The notes: generated from the sequence alone by a model not told the origin. A stretch of DNA of 64,000 bases from Fistularia commersonii (GCA_037954325.1 JBBMNZ010000054.1:199501-263500); one strand, 5' to 3'. Counted from the first letter of the stretch, positions 53,261-64,000 are shown. A program made the numbers and translations.

Positions 53261-53387
53261 TAGAAAGAGAGGGTGGGGGGGAAGCAAACCTTCTCCACGG
53301 CTCTAAACTCGTTCGTCGCCGCTACTCGGGGAACACCGGATGGCTTTCTCCCTCCGCTTCGTTACATTTTATGGCCGCTAGATGAAG
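53260..53387. repeat. Truncated X-module edge (D2)
   Basis: Counterpart of 40912-41035, cut at GGCCGCTAGATG and joined to the ATC tract. Confidence 0.75.

Positions 53388-53416
<29 letters not shown>
53388..53416. repeat. (ATC)n tract (D2)
   Basis: Short version of the copia-B Asp-linker tract. Confidence 0.93.
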
Positions 53417-53419
<3 letters not shown>

Positions 53420-54273
53420 GATCTGAGCTCATCTCTGTCTGGGTTTGTTGCTCTGGAGATGGGTTTGTCACAAATTTTAGCAGTCTGTGTTTTTAGTACT
53501 CTTTCACTATTTGGATAATATACAAAATAAGCTGGACTATTTTTGGCATATCCAATGAAAACTCCCTTCTCACCTCTTGAGTCAAGTTTCTTTTTGTTGT
53601 GCTTGTATGCATAGCACACAGCACCAAACATTTGCATTTGTGACACATTTCGTTTCTTTCCCGTCAACATAAAGTAAGCCGTCTGCTTTGTCCGATTATT
53701 AAAGCATCAGTTCCTGACTGCTGCTGTCTGCACTGCATGGGTCCACAATGTTTTGGGTAGGTTGCTTCCTAGTAATATGCACCATGCCATGTCGAATAAA
53801 GTCCTCCAGTTTCTCTCTGCTTTCCCGTTTTGGTGTGGTGAGTATGGCGCTGACGTTTCATGTCTAACACCCCGTTTAGTCATTAGTCCTTGGTACTCTT
53901 TTGACATAAACTCAGTACAATTGTCAGATCTCATACACTTAATCTTCCCATAAGGGGCAGTGTCTGCTAAGAATCTCTCTGTGGCACTCACTGTACCACT
54001 CTTTTGTTTGAGAAAGTACACAAAAATTGTGTTGGAATAATCATCAGTAAACGACAATGCAAATCTGTGTCCATCTATAGATATGGGATCTACTGGCCCT
54101 GCCAGATCTGTATGCACTAAATCAAACACCTCTGTTGCTCTTGCATCAGGCTCTCTGTTTCTGATCTGCACAAACTTCCCTTGAATACACACTTCACATG
54201 GTGATACAGGTTTTTCAGTTTTCCCTTTGATTACCATACCATCAACCACTTTTGTCAACTTTTGTACATCGCT
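53417..54273 (-). pseudogene. Copia family B integrase (D2)
   Basis: Same layout as 41090-41948. The catalytic-Glu motif is intact here (PHQNGKAERNW), but SDNC instead of SDNG and the TGA after VRN are shared with D1. One codon is missing in QTAAVRN against QTAAVVRN. The TAG upstream of integrase is also shared. Confidence 0.9.
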
Positions 54274-54651
54274 CTAATTACAATGGCTGAAAATTTCATG
54301 CCATGTTTGTAAATCAAAACACCCATTGCATTTGTCATTACTTTCATCTGCTGTAGATAGGTAGTAAAGTGTGTTCTGCACATTAATAGGAAATACAGTA
54401 CGGTCACTCATTTTGACTATGTCTTTTCCTTCATTGAAGATTACCGTTGCTCCGCTTGCTGTGGCGGCCATCACAGAAAAAATGTCCTGTGGACAGGAAG
54501 GGATGAACAGTGCGTTTCTCAGTGGTGCTGTGTGGTGACGTCCTCTGCTGTCTATGAGGATCACCTCTGCCTCTCCCCGCTGCTTCGCCACGCCTTGACA
54601 CTTGGTTGCGTCTGCCAGCTCAACATGGTGTGTGTCAGCTCTGAACGTCAC
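54274..54651 (-). pseudogene. Copia family B protease end and gag-pre-integrase segment (D2)
   Basis: Counterpart of 41949-42326 with a few substitutions (RNALFIPS, IFSHCN where D1 has IFGHCN). Same loss of the protease active site and same TAG after HCN. Confidence 0.87.
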
Positions 54652-55187
54652 TGAAAAACACGGAAGTCAGCAAATTTGAGCTTTTCTTCACTTTGAGTCA
54701 CATGAACTGCAAATGGTTTGAACGATTCTGGAAGTCCCTTTAGCACCATAGCTATGAGAAGATCATCACTCATGACTTCCTCTGCATTTCTTAGCACCGT
54801 GATTATAGTCTCTGCCCTAATCACAAAGTCTGTTACGCTTTCATTGCTTCCTTTCTGCAGTTTTGTCAGGTCAGTATACAGGTTTATAATGCCAGGCTTC
54901 CCTTTACCTGCGTAATACTCTCGTAGCATCTTCAGTGCCTTTCTCCCATCATCTGCAGCTTCGCGCATGACCAGGCCTAGACTTTTGTCATCTAAAAACT
55001 GGATCGGTTCGGCATTGGCCATTTCATTCTGCTCCTTGTCCTTCGCCTCCTCGTCATCGTCATCAAATTCTGGAGTTTCACTCAGAATTGTGTCTTTGAG
55101 CCCCTGCAGCCGCATGTAGGCCAAGCATTTAGTCTCCCAGAGTTCATACTGCTTCTCATCTTCCACACCGAGACAGTCTCTGGTGGC
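54652..55187 (-). pseudogene. gag: Copia family B Gag (D2), truncated
   Basis: Counterpart of 42327-42862: KQYELWETKCLAYMRLQG, the acidic insert, LDDKSLGLVMREAADDGRKA and the same deletion of the zinc knuckle. The 5' side again switches to antisense env. Confidence 0.87.
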
Positions 55188-56624
55188 GATCGGTAAATGT
55201 AACGGCAGGAGACCAAACTGATTGTTATGTTTGTACGGTAATGCCAATATCAATGTCTCATAACCCGACTATACAACCTCATCCAATTAACCAAAGTGAG
55301 ACCTTGTCTATAATATGGGTATATTCCCAAGGATTGAGTCAGAGATTTGGAATTTTTCAGAATATAACAAATACCTCAGTCCTTCCTTTTCTGCCTTACG
55401 ATCCATCCAAATGGCGATTACCAGCTGATTATTCTATGGTAACCAATAAAACTGTCATTGAGGGATTCACTCTAATGACAATACAAAAGACACCACCATT
55501 TTGTATGAAACGACAGTGTGGTAAGAAAGAGCATTATCTAGGCCAACTACAGTGTGACACTGTGCTAGATAAGGAAACGGATAGACCGGTTAGGAAAACC
55601 TATGACTACTATAATAATAGTATATGTGAGGTTGGAAAGTGGGGAATGGGCGTGTGTGCCATGAATCTGACAGCCCTCAAGCCATTATTGGGCATTGAAA
55701 CAAACCTCACCAAATCTGGTATACCACCATGGAGGATTTTTGCATTCCCACACAAATACGGTTATCCATACATGCCCAAAAACACATGTATGGATTTGTG
55801 GCAAACGGGCATTTCTGTATCTGCCTGAACATTGGTGTGGCACATGCTATTTGGCCCGATTAGGAAGTGCTATGACTTTTATACCAGAGCATAACATGAC
55901 TCATAACGTACAACTCATTAGGCCTATGGGACATGAACGTAGTCGAAGAGCCTTGATAAGTGACTCTAGAGGAATACTTATGACAATGTTCCCTAACTAT
56001 GGTGTAGCCTACTCGGGACATCGAATGAATGAGGTCTGGGCGACATTACAGAACCTAACGTCAAGGGTTCTAGAATTGAATGGACTGATACAAAACAATC
56101 CAGAGACTATGGCTATGAAAGAAATGCTTTTACAAAATCGTATGGCTTTAGATATTGTCTTAGCCAAGGAAGGTGGTGTATGTGCGATAATAGGACAACA
56201 ATGTTGCACATATATCCCAGACATGCGAGACAATTTCACAGCAATTCATGACAAATTGACGACATTAAAGAACCAACTAGAGGGTAAAGAGGACAGTGAT
56301 ACTTTAATGTCGTTTTTACAGTTTGACCCTCTTGGATGGATCATCAACGGAACTTGGTGGCAAATACTTTTAAAGTGCCTTACACCTGTGATTGTGATTC
56401 TTATTTTGTTTTGTTTATTTACTATGTGCGTTATTCCTTGTTTGAGAAGCATGATTGCTAAAATGGCTTCCGCAGCCTTTGTCCAGATGGCAATAGTAGC
56501 AGTGCAGACCCAACCAAGGACTCACTACACTGGACAGATATATGAGCAACTGCCTATAAGTGATTCAGAAAAAGAAAATGATAATGATTCGACTGTGGAG
56601 GACGACGACCATGATGTTGTATGA
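55188..56624 (+). pseudogene. env: Endogenous retrovirus envelope, frameshifted (D2)
   Basis: Second copy of the gamma-type env, 12325 bp from the first. It has the same N-terminal truncation at copia gag and the same frameshift between the SU and TM frames, so both defects are older than the duplication. RSRR cleavage site, CX6CC, transmembrane segment and acidic tail are all present. It differs from D1 by a handful of substitutions (for example Met for Val in the LQNR-ALD region, Met for Thr after IPD). Confidence 0.88.
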
Positions 56625-56808
56625 AGTGTTATCTGTAAACTATGTACCAACATGGCATGATGATGCTGAAGAGTTTAACATTGTTCGGAGTCTCATAAAC
56701 AGGAGAGAATTGTTAGAGTTTACTCTCTATTTCTATAACTATGTTATTTCGACTACTCACATGAAGTTAGCCAGACATGCTAGAGCACAAAAGACCTTTG
56801 TCCTCTAA
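56611..56808 (+). other. Small open frame after env (D2)
   Basis: Same 65-residue frame as 44286-44483, without change in the protein; an upstream extension to 56560 is open only here. Confidence 0.3.
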
Positions 56809-57189
56809 CAAGAGTTGGGCCCTCCAAGATATTCCAATGGTCGTAAACATCTTTAGATAAGAACCTACCCCCCGTAAACGTAAATCTAAACGAGGATAAA
56901 CGCTTCTGGAGAGAAACCTGACCACCCCTGTATATCATCCTGGTCAACTTCACATATGCATGAACTATACTATTAAATAAATGTTGTTATGTAAATAAAC
57001 ACTTTCACACAATAAAAAGCCGAGCAAGGAGGAACTCGGGGGGATTCTCTGGATCTTGGCTCCAAAGAGCGCTGAGTCTCCCCCTCTGCAGAGCACAAAA
57101 GAATAGTCGCTTGTCTGTGTTATTTCTTATGATAACCTCAGTCTCCTCTTTACAGGTTTTAACTTAGACCAGCATGAATTACAATTACT
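56809..57189 (+). repeat. Probable retroviral 3' untranslated/LTR sequence (D2)
   Basis: Counterpart of 44484-44870 with small indels (a shorter C-run, GCGCTGAG for GCGCGCTGAG, TATTAAATAAATG for the D1 TATACAATGAATG, which creates an extra AATAAA). Confidence 0.45.
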
Positions 57190-57995
57190 CTCCAACAGCC
57201 GCGAGTGGAGCATCTACCTGCATGTCCAGAAGCTTCCTGTTCAGCAGGGCAGGTCGAATGGTGTTAAAAGCACTGGAGAAGTCAAAGAACATGACTCTCA
57301 CAGTGCTTCCTGCCTCCTCCAGGTGTGTGTAGATTCTGTGCAGCAGGAAGATGATGGCGTCTTCCACTCCTATCCGTGGGTGGTATGCGAACCGCAGGGG
57401 GTCCAGCGAAGGTCCGACGACTGTGCCAAGGTGCCTCAGGACGAGCCTCTCCAGCGACTTCATGACGTATGATGTCAGGGCCACCGGTCTGTAGTCGTTG
57501 TGTCTGCTGGGATGCTTCACCTCGGGCGCTGGAACCAGGCATGAGGTTTTCCACCGGTCGGGGACAACCATCTGGGTCAGGCTCAGGTTGAAGAGATGTG
57601 AGAAGATCCCACACAGCTGAGAGGCACATCCTTTCAGCACTCTGGGGCTAAGGCCGTCAGGGCCAGCAGCTTTCCTGGGAGGAAGGCGGCTGAACTCTCT
57701 TCTCACCTCCTCAGCGGTGAAGGCGACAGGAGGGGGTGGAGAGAGTCCCAGTGGGGGGCAGAGAGAGTCCCAGTGGGGGGCAGGACGGCTGAGGTGTAAA
57801 CGAGACATCGCCCAGGGAAGCAGAAGAGGTGCGTGGGGGAGGGGGAAAGCTCCTTAAAGTGAGGGGTGAGGGCACAGGGGAAGGAAAGTCCTGAGAGGAA
57901 CTGGGGGGAGGGTGGGCGGAGGCACCTTCATCAAATCTGTTAAAAAACAGGTTTAGTTTGTTTGCCTCCTGCAAGTCTCCTTCCATCATCTGGCT
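57190..57995 (-). pseudogene. L2/Rex1-type LINE RT fragment (D2), with 22-bp duplication
   Basis: Counterpart of 44871-45650. A tandem duplication of GAGAGAGTCCCAGTGGGGGG plus two bases near 57740-57783 shifts the frame, so the linker (57711-57989) and the RT part (57185-57808) are in different frames. RT blocks KAAGPDGLSPRVLK, DYRPVALTS and FFDFSSAFNTIRP remain; motif C is absent. Confidence 0.83.
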
Positions 57996-58083
57996 TGCTT
58001 GTTTTCCATGGCCAGTGATGAGTTTGCAGTATCGTCGCTCTTCTCAGCGGCTCCAAACTGTCTTCAGCCGTCTTTGGGGGTTT

Positions 58084-58098
58084 CCTGGGCCCATAACC
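58084..58098 (-). promoter_or_regulatory. Copia family B primer-binding site (D2)
   Basis: GGTTATGGGCCCAGG on the minus strand adjoining the LTR, as at 45740-45754. Confidence 0.87.
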
Positions 58099-58320
58099 TG
58101 TTATCAGAGGTTATCTGTGCAGTAGATCTGCGTGCTACCCCTCAATACCGACTGGGTCTTTTACGGAGGAATAATATGTGTGACACGCCTCTTGCTTTGC
58201 AGAACTGGAAGAAGTTGAGTTTATTTTCAAGCAAATAAAAACACTACGGACAGACCGGAAGCTGGGACTGGCCATTCAAAATAAAAGGGAAATAACTGAG
58301 AGCATATTTCTCAGATAACA
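58099..58320 (-). repeat. Copia family B 5' LTR (D2), 222 bp
   Basis: Same length and TGTTATC/GATAACA termini as 45755-45976, with very few changes (CTTGCTTTGC for CTTGTTTTAC). Confidence 0.9.
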
Positions 58321-59390
58321 ACTGCACTTTCTGTCCAGAATTGAGATTCCCTGGAGTGACAGTCGGGGTAACTGTGGTTGTACGGTTCGGTGCGTCATTA
58401 TATTTTTGGTCAGGAATACAAATTGTCGAGGCAGTGCGTTTCGTAACTTTATCAACTCTAATATGGGAGGCTTAAATCTGTGTGTAGTACAGAACTGTTC
58501 ATAGTCTAGAGGACTGCCATTGTCATCCATCAAGTCAATTATTGACCATATACCTTTCTCAAACCATTCCTTGTAAAACAGAGGTTTGTTGCCACGCAGT
58601 ACATATCTATTGTTCCAAATTATTGTACTGTGTGGTGAGAAATTGTGTACATATATCATTTTCCAGTATAATAGTATTTGTTTATGGAACTCTGAAAATT
58701 GGACAGGAATCTTGTTGATATCCAAGTCAGAGATAAGTAGAAGACTTAGGCCACCGACTATGTTGAATAAGTAGTTTGGAGTACAATACCAGAAAGAATA
58801 ATGATGTTTGATCCAGGATTTCAACCAGTTCACCTTCAATGTCCCATTCAGGCAGTCCAACTCTATCACTTTCAGCCCTCCTTCACTTGTTTCTTTCACC
58901 GTATGTGATTTTTTTAGATGGTGTGGTCTGTTCCTCCAGATAAAGTTGAAATTTATTTGGTTAATAGATTTTATGAGTTGATTTGGAGCAGCATTGGAAT
59001 ACACTGGGTATATACATCTGGATAAACATTCCATTTTACTCAAATATATCCGGCCTAATATTGATAAATCTCTTTGGAGCCATATATTCAATTTAGCTTT
59101 ACTTTGATTCAGTTTAGATTCAATGTTCCTGGACTGATTTAACTTTTGGTCCTTAGATAGGAAAATGCTCAAGTATTTTATTTCTGATTTGATAGGAACA
59201 TTGCTGTTTTCCTTTAGTGGCAGCTCAAGAAGTTTGCATTTCTTTAAGTTTAATGACAATCCTGAAGCCTTGTAGAATGTTTTAATTTTTTCAACGCTTA
59301 TTGGGACTTGATGTTCATTTTTCAAAACTAAGGTTGTGTCATCTGCCAGCAGGCTAATAACAATTTCTGTCCCCGACATTATTTCTGTCC
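58321..59390 (-). pseudogene. 5'-truncated L1-type ORF2 fragment (D2)
   Basis: Counterpart of 45977-47053, but in one frame (58276-59481): ISLLADDTTL, GLSLNLKKCKLLEL, then a 9-bp deletion that removes the HDS residues, on to LSLQGISILDRKC at the copia-B LTR. The frame begins inside the CA tract, so the first residues are a Cys-Val artefact. Confidence 0.82.
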
Positions 59391-59398
59391 CACACATA

Positions 59399-59487
<89 letters not shown>

Positions 59488-59490
59488 ACA
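59391..59490. repeat. (CA)n tract (D2)
   Basis: A 100-bp CA tract at the L1 motif-C boundary. Confidence 0.95.
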
Positions 59491-59928
59491 CTTTAATTCC
59501 ACTCTTTTATATACGCATGTCTGGAGTTCCGGGAGCTCGTTCTCAACGTTCTGGGGATAATCATAGCTGTGCTGATAGCATTCGCCGAAACGCGCCCCCC
59601 CCCACACCACCAGCACCACCACCACCCCACACACATTAGCTCCTCCATTCATTCACATGTACACGCCGGCTGCTCCGGGAGCTCCACGCCGACGTTTCGG
59701 TGATCGATGTCCGCAGAAGGTGCACCATTGCCGGTCTGCGGTGTCCTGTAGACCCCCCCCCCCTCCATACACACATGCAATACGCCTTGAAACGCATCGC
59801 TCGCACCGACGCGGGGAATATTTTACCCTACTTCCACAACAACGGCGAGAATCGCGTTGCGTCGGAAGGGGGGGGGGGGCATTAAGGGGGGGAGAGAGAG
59901 AGGCATGGAGATTTTCTCAGCCTCTCAT
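59491..59928. repeat. M-module (D2)
   Basis: As 47091-47542, but missing the CGGCCGCCGTGAGG segment near its right end. Confidence 0.8.
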
Positions 59929-60387
59929 TCTTTTTTTTTTTTTTTAATTGAACATAAATAGTACACACAACTATACAAATGTACAAATAAACATGGCAAG
60001 GTAGCACTGAATGTCAATGAAACAACCAGGCATGAGGAAGCAAAGGACATAAGGACATTCGTTCTGTATGGAATCAGAAGTTAATAGTGTTAACGGTTTG
60101 TGAGAAATTTACAATGCTAGACAAAAAAAGAAATTAAAATGAAATAATTAAATCAATAGATTGACTAATAAAAAATTAAAACGAAAAAAAGATTGCAAGG
60201 GGAGTACAACATGTAATTAAGTTGGCGACTCACACGGAATCTCAGATATCAAACTGTATATTTTTTGTTGATTATATATAGATATATACAAAACAAACAT
60301 ATATTGTTTGTTGTTGTTTATTTTTGGGATATATTGAGGAATATTTGTTGGAAAGGAGTCACAATCGCTTTTTGACAATGTCGAAGT
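59929..60387 (-). repeat. LINE 3' end with poly(A) (minus strand)
   Basis: T-run followed by the L1-type 3' UTR and the same upstream segment as 19080-19180 (GAATATTTGTTGGAAAGGAG), cut at TCGAAGTG by the TTC tract. Block D2 homology with D1 stops near 60030. Confidence 0.75.
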
Positions 60388-60592
60388 GCTTCTTCTTCTT
60401 CTTCTTCTTCTTCTTTCGGCTTTTCCCGTTAGGGGTCGCCACAGCGAGTCAACTTTCTCCATCTAACCCTATTCTCTGTATCTTCCTCTCTCACACCAGC
60501 TACTTTCATATCCTCTCTCACTACGTCCATAAATCTTCTCTTTGGTCTTCCTCGAGACCTCTTGCCTGGCAGCTCCAATTCCAGCATCCGTC
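60388..60592 (-). pseudogene. RTE-type LINE 3' terminus with GAA tail
   Basis: TTC tract (60388-60415), then the reverse complement of the RTE end: on minus GGCGACCCCTAACGGGAAAA just before the tail, and GKRSRGRPK-type coding upstream in a shifted frame. This copy shows most clearly that the tail is GAA. It is joined at CATCCGTC/ATGTTG to copia-A RT. Confidence 0.8.
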
Positions 60593-62433
60593 ATGTTGAA
60601 CTTGAATTTCATGTTCTGTTTAAATGTGCTGAGTGCATCATTGCTGCTTGCGGCAATAATTAAATCATCTACCCAAATTATTACAATGATTGTGTCACCA
60701 TTTTCCGTCTGTTTTCTGTACACACAGTGGTCAGAGAGATTTCTCACAAAGTTGTCCTGTTCTAAATGGTCATTAAGGAGTTCATACCAGTTTCTTCCTG
60801 ATTGTTTCAGGCCATAAAGAGATTTCTTTAATCTATACACTAGTTTCTCTCCTGTTTCTGACATCATTTCAAACCCTTCTGGTTGTTCCAAGAAAATCTC
60901 CTCATGTATAGGAGCATGTAAATATGCCGTCTTAACATCCATTTGATGGACAATGAGGTTATTTTGTACGGCTATCTGCATTAGTGCCCGCACTGATGTA
61001 ATGTTAGCTGTCGGTGCAAAAGTTTCATAGTAGTCTATGCCTTCTGTTTGATTGTAACCCTTAGCTACATATCTGGCCTTAAATATTTGTCCTCCTTCAG
61101 CATTTTCTTTAAGGGCAAATACCCATTTTCCTCCAATTACTTTTCTCCCTTCAGGTAAAGTTGTCAGTTCAAATGTGTCATTCTGTTTAAGCGAGTCAAT
61201 CTCTTCCCTCATGGCACAATTCCACCCGGGTGCCAGTGGTGACTTCAGTGCTTCACTATAATTCTGTGGGACTCCGCACACAGTCCTGTAACAGTAATCA
61301 ATAGTTGTATGATTTTTATCATTGTTAATATAGTCTGTCTGATAATCCTCTAAATACCTTGGAACGACCCTTTTTCGTCTAGGATAGCGACTGGTTTGAT
61401 TATATCTGGGTTTTATGTCTGACCTCGTCTCTTTTTCATTTTGGACATTTTCTGCTGTTTCTTCGTCATGTGACACATCTGCGTTAGTACTCTCATCCTC
61501 ATTTTGTATATGGTTGTCTGTTTTATTTTCACTTTGTGACACATCTATACTGGTTTCATCTGTAGATTCTGTGTCTTCATATCCCTGGATTTCTGTCTCA
61601 TAATCATCAGTTTGTGTTTGTTGTTCAATTCTTCCCTTTTTGATCAATTTCACCAGTCTCTGTTTTGACACTTTTTCTGTAAGTGGATTATAGACCAGGT
61701 ATGAAGGGCTTTTCTTACTGTATCCCACAAATATTCCTCTTTCACATCTGGGATCCAATTTCTTAGTGTCATGTTTGTATGCATAACACTCAGTTCCGAA
61801 TATCCACATTTTTGAAAGATTTGGCTTTCTCCCTGTTAACATGAAGTATGGGGTATTTTTGTGTCTGTCATTGTAACATCTATTTCGAATATGGGCAGCG
61901 GTCTGGACAGCATAAGGCCACAAAACCTTTGGTAATCCTTTTGCTATTAGCATACACCTTGCCATTTCAAAAAGGGTCCTCCATTGTCTTTCTGCTGTCC
62001 CATTTGGATGGGGAGAGTATGGGGATGATGTTTCATGTCTTATGCCTTTCTCCCTTAGAAGAGATTGAAAAGCATTTCCTGTGTATTCAGTCCCGTTGTC
62101 TGACCTGATACATTTGACACGACCATACGCTGCGCTGTCAGCAAGGAACTTCTCTGTTGCTAATGTAGCTTCACTCTTGTATTTGAGAAAATATACAAAT
62201 ACTGCCCCTGAATAATCATCTGTGAATGAAATGACATACTTATGCCCTTCTTGACCAGCTGGTTCAATCGGGCCTGATAAGTCAGTGTGTACCATTTTTA
62301 GGGGTGCATCAGCTTTTGCATCAGCTTGCCTGTTTCTGCTATTTGTGAATTTTCCCTCCGTGCATACGTTACAGTCTACGTTACAGTCTACCTTGGTCTG
62401 ACCTGTAATCTTCATACCCTCGACTAAGTTTGG
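60593..62433 (-). pseudogene. pol: Copia family A integrase and RT, second copy, 3'-truncated
   Basis: Minus strand, 38767 bp from the first copy with no indel between them. One open frame (to 62415) covers integrase (MVHTDLSGP, IRSDNGTEY, PHPNGTAER) and RT with GKWVFALK, ETFAP, HQMDVKTAYLHA and WVDDLIIAAS; the Gln codon mutated to TAG in the first copy is intact. It breaks off after FKFNM at the RTE junction, so RT connection, RNase H and 3' LTR are missing. The TGA before integrase (62434-62436) and the 12-bp DCNVDCNVC duplication are shared with the first copy. Confidence 0.92.
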
Positions 62434-63834
62434 TCATTTTAATACATCTTTTACATTGCAGTGTCCCATAATCTCATGCCATGTTTTGACATCACAAGTT
62501 AAGTTTACTCTATCTCTGGACATCATGTCATTTACTGTATCATCATAAAGTTGTTGATAATTTACCGTTCTTATGTAGTAGAGTCTGTCACATTCCTCAA
62601 TGCTGAAATTTTTTCCTTCTTTGGTTATGAGTCTGTTCTCTCCTTCTTTGAATATCACGCTGGTTCCATCAGCTGTGGCTGCCTTCACCGATATGAAGTC
62701 CTGAGGATATGATGGGATGAATAAGGCTCCCCTTAAGGTTACCAGGACAGGTTTTCCTTCAATGTCCTGGAGTAACACTTCTGCATCACCTCTTTTTAGT
62801 GCCACTTTGTTTCTTCTGGTCCCGTCTGCTAGCTCCATGTAATGTTTGTTTGGGTTGAAAAACTCATCAAATCTTATGAATTTGTCTTCTTGTGTTATGA
62901 TGTGTGATGTAGCGCCACAGTCTACCATCAGTCCATTTTTTCTGATATTTTCCGGAGGGACTTTTTGACTGACCTTGAATACAAAAGTTTGCTCATCTTC
63001 CTTATCTTTGTCTTGGATGTCTGTGTTTTGTTTGACCGAGTCTTCTTTGGGCTTGGATTTTCTTCTGCATGTCTCATCGGTGTGGGTTGTGCTTCTGTGA
63101 TAGCTGCACCATTTTGGCCCTGATTTTTGGTGACAAGCTTTTGCCATATGGCCACGGTTTCCACATCCATAGCAGATCACCGTTGACATGTCCACTTTCA
63201 TTACATTGTCTGATTTGGTTTTGCTGTCAAACTTTTCAGTCTCTTCATAACTTCTTAGTTTACTCTTGAACTGAATAAACGTCATTTCTTCACTGCTCTG
63301 AGTTACGTGAATGACGAAGGGCTTGTACGGTTCTGGAAGCCCTTTCATAACCATAGCGATCATCAGCTCATCACTTATCACCTGTTTTGTGTTTCTCAGA
63401 GCGGTGACTGCCTTTTCTGCTCTGATAATGTAATCTGTTATTGTTTCGTCGGGTTCCTTCTTGAGTGAGCATAGTTCGCTGTACAGGGAAATAATTCTGG
63501 GCTTACCCTGGCTGGCGTAATGATCCCGTAATATTTTCAAAGCTTTTCGACCGTCATCTGCGGCTTCCCTCATTACCAATGATAGACTTTTATCATCGAG
63601 GAACTGGATAAGCTCAGCGTAGCATTCTGCATTTTTATCTGGGTCGGGCTCAACAGTTGAAAGTATTGTCTCTTTCAAACCTTCGAGTCGCATGTGTCCC
63701 AGAAACTTTACTTCCCAAAGCTCGTAGTTGTTTTCGTCTCCATCGAAAACCAAACGTTGCCATCTTCCTCCTTTTGTTCGTTGCCTGGGCCCATAACCTG
63801 TTGCGTTTAAGTTTGCAGCTTCTTCGTTTTCCAT
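62434..63834 (-). CDS. gag: Copia family A Gag-protease, second copy
   Basis: 466 residues from the LTR-internal ATG at 63834 (MENEEAAN), or 510 from the upstream ATG at 63966. Same domains as 23667-25067: Gag, zinc knuckle CYGCGNRGHMAKAC, protease DCGATSH and gag-pre-integrase ending DVLK-stop. It differs from the first copy at only a few residues (DGTSVIF for DGASVIF, GKNFSIEE for GKIFSIEE). The frame again reads through the PBS. Confidence 0.88.
   Translation of the reverse strand: MENEEAANLNATGYGPRQRTKGGRWQRLVFDGDENNYELWEVKFLGHMRLEGLKETILSTVEPDPDKNAECYAELIQFLDDKSLSLVMREAADDGRKALKILRDHYASQGKPRIISLYSELCSLKKEPDETITDYIIRAEKAVTALRNTKQVISDELMIAMVMKGLPEPYKPFVIHVTQSSEEMTFIQFKSKLRSYEETEKFDSKTKSDNVMKVDMSTVICYGCGNRGHMAKACHQKSGPKWCSYHRSTTHTDETCRRKSKPKEDSVKQNTDIQDKDKEDEQTFVFKVSQKVPPENIRKNGLMVDCGATSHIITQEDKFIRFDEFFNPNKHYMELADGTRRNKVALKRGDAEVLLQDIEGKPVLVTLRGALFIPSYPQDFISVKAATADGTSVIFKEGENRLITKEGKNFSIEECDRLYYIRTVNYQQLYDDTVNDMMSRDRVNLTCDVKTWHEIMGHCNVKDVLK
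63784..63798 (-). promoter_or_regulatory. Copia family A primer-binding site, second copy
   Basis: GGTTATGGGCCCAGG on the minus strand, adjoining the LTR and inside the gag frame. Confidence 0.87.
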
Positions 63835-64000
63835 GTTTCGGAAGGAATTCACAAGTTTGCCTTGTTTGAATCGTCTTTTATTTTCTTCTTCACAGCTCCG
63901 GGAATCAACATCGGTTAGCCATGGGACATGTACAGTACAGAGTGAGGGAAAAATTCCCGCCAGCACCGCTATACCAAAAAAAGAACACTGACGTAGAAGT
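63799..64000 (-). repeat. Copia family A 5' LTR, partial, cut by window end
   Basis: The first 202 bp from the PBS side match 25032-25233. They include the 5'-LTR-specific TTTGCAG and the AAAAAAAGAACACTGACG variant. The LTR start and outer flank lie beyond the window. Confidence 0.9.

Overview
This window is a eukaryotic repeat locus, most likely from a ray-finned (teleost) fish. No host protein-coding gene, rRNA, tRNA gene or CRISPR array can be supported. The fish assignment is an inference. It rests on the repeat mix: Ty1/copia elements, L1-type, L2/Rex1-type and RTE-type LINEs, a gamma-type retroviral env, long CA and GAA microsatellites, and repeats containing GCTAATAGCATTAGC-like stretches. 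Almost every open reading frame belongs to a transposable element or is an artefact of simple repeats.

Layout. 1-2650: composite modules built on CA tracts. 2651-15090: a 12.4 kb GC-rich satellite whose units contain an 8-bp minisatellite (CTCCGCTC) and which shows higher-order periods (1492, about 988 and 505 bp). 15091-20548: more CA modules, a truncated L1 on the minus strand, L1-type 3' ends with poly(A) tails, and a related 'M module'. 20549-25387: an almost complete copia element (family A, minus strand) with two 356-bp LTRs, PBS, PPT, gag-protease, integrase and RT-RNase H. 25388-33446: plus-strand fragments of a second copia family (B), repeated three times with an LTR stub, an 'X module' and TTC tracts, ending in an RTE-type LINE fused to 28 nt of copia. 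33454-47645 (block D1) and 48042-60030 (block D2) are two direct copies of one 12-14 kb segment. Each holds CA modules, a copia-A 3' LTR, the RTE LINE, X module, copia-B pol and gag, a retroviral env in opposite orientation, an L2/Rex1 fragment, the copia-B 5' LTR, the truncated L1 and the M module. 60388-64000: an RTE tail joined to a second copy of copia A, running off the window end.

How the parts relate. The right half of 25.9-33.4 kb is an inverted copy of 35.45-41.3 kb, so the locus combines tandem and inverted segmental duplication. LTR-specific variants suggest that the copia-A pieces come from one insertion spread by duplication rather than transposition. Both copia families have a primer-binding site complementary to the anticodon arm of initiator tRNA-Met, as in Drosophila copia. 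Both also have a single in-frame stop at nearly the same place, just before integrase. In family A the gag frame is open from inside the LTR through the PBS, as in Ty1. These copia features and the chimeric junctions are the most interesting content; most coding sequences are visibly broken.
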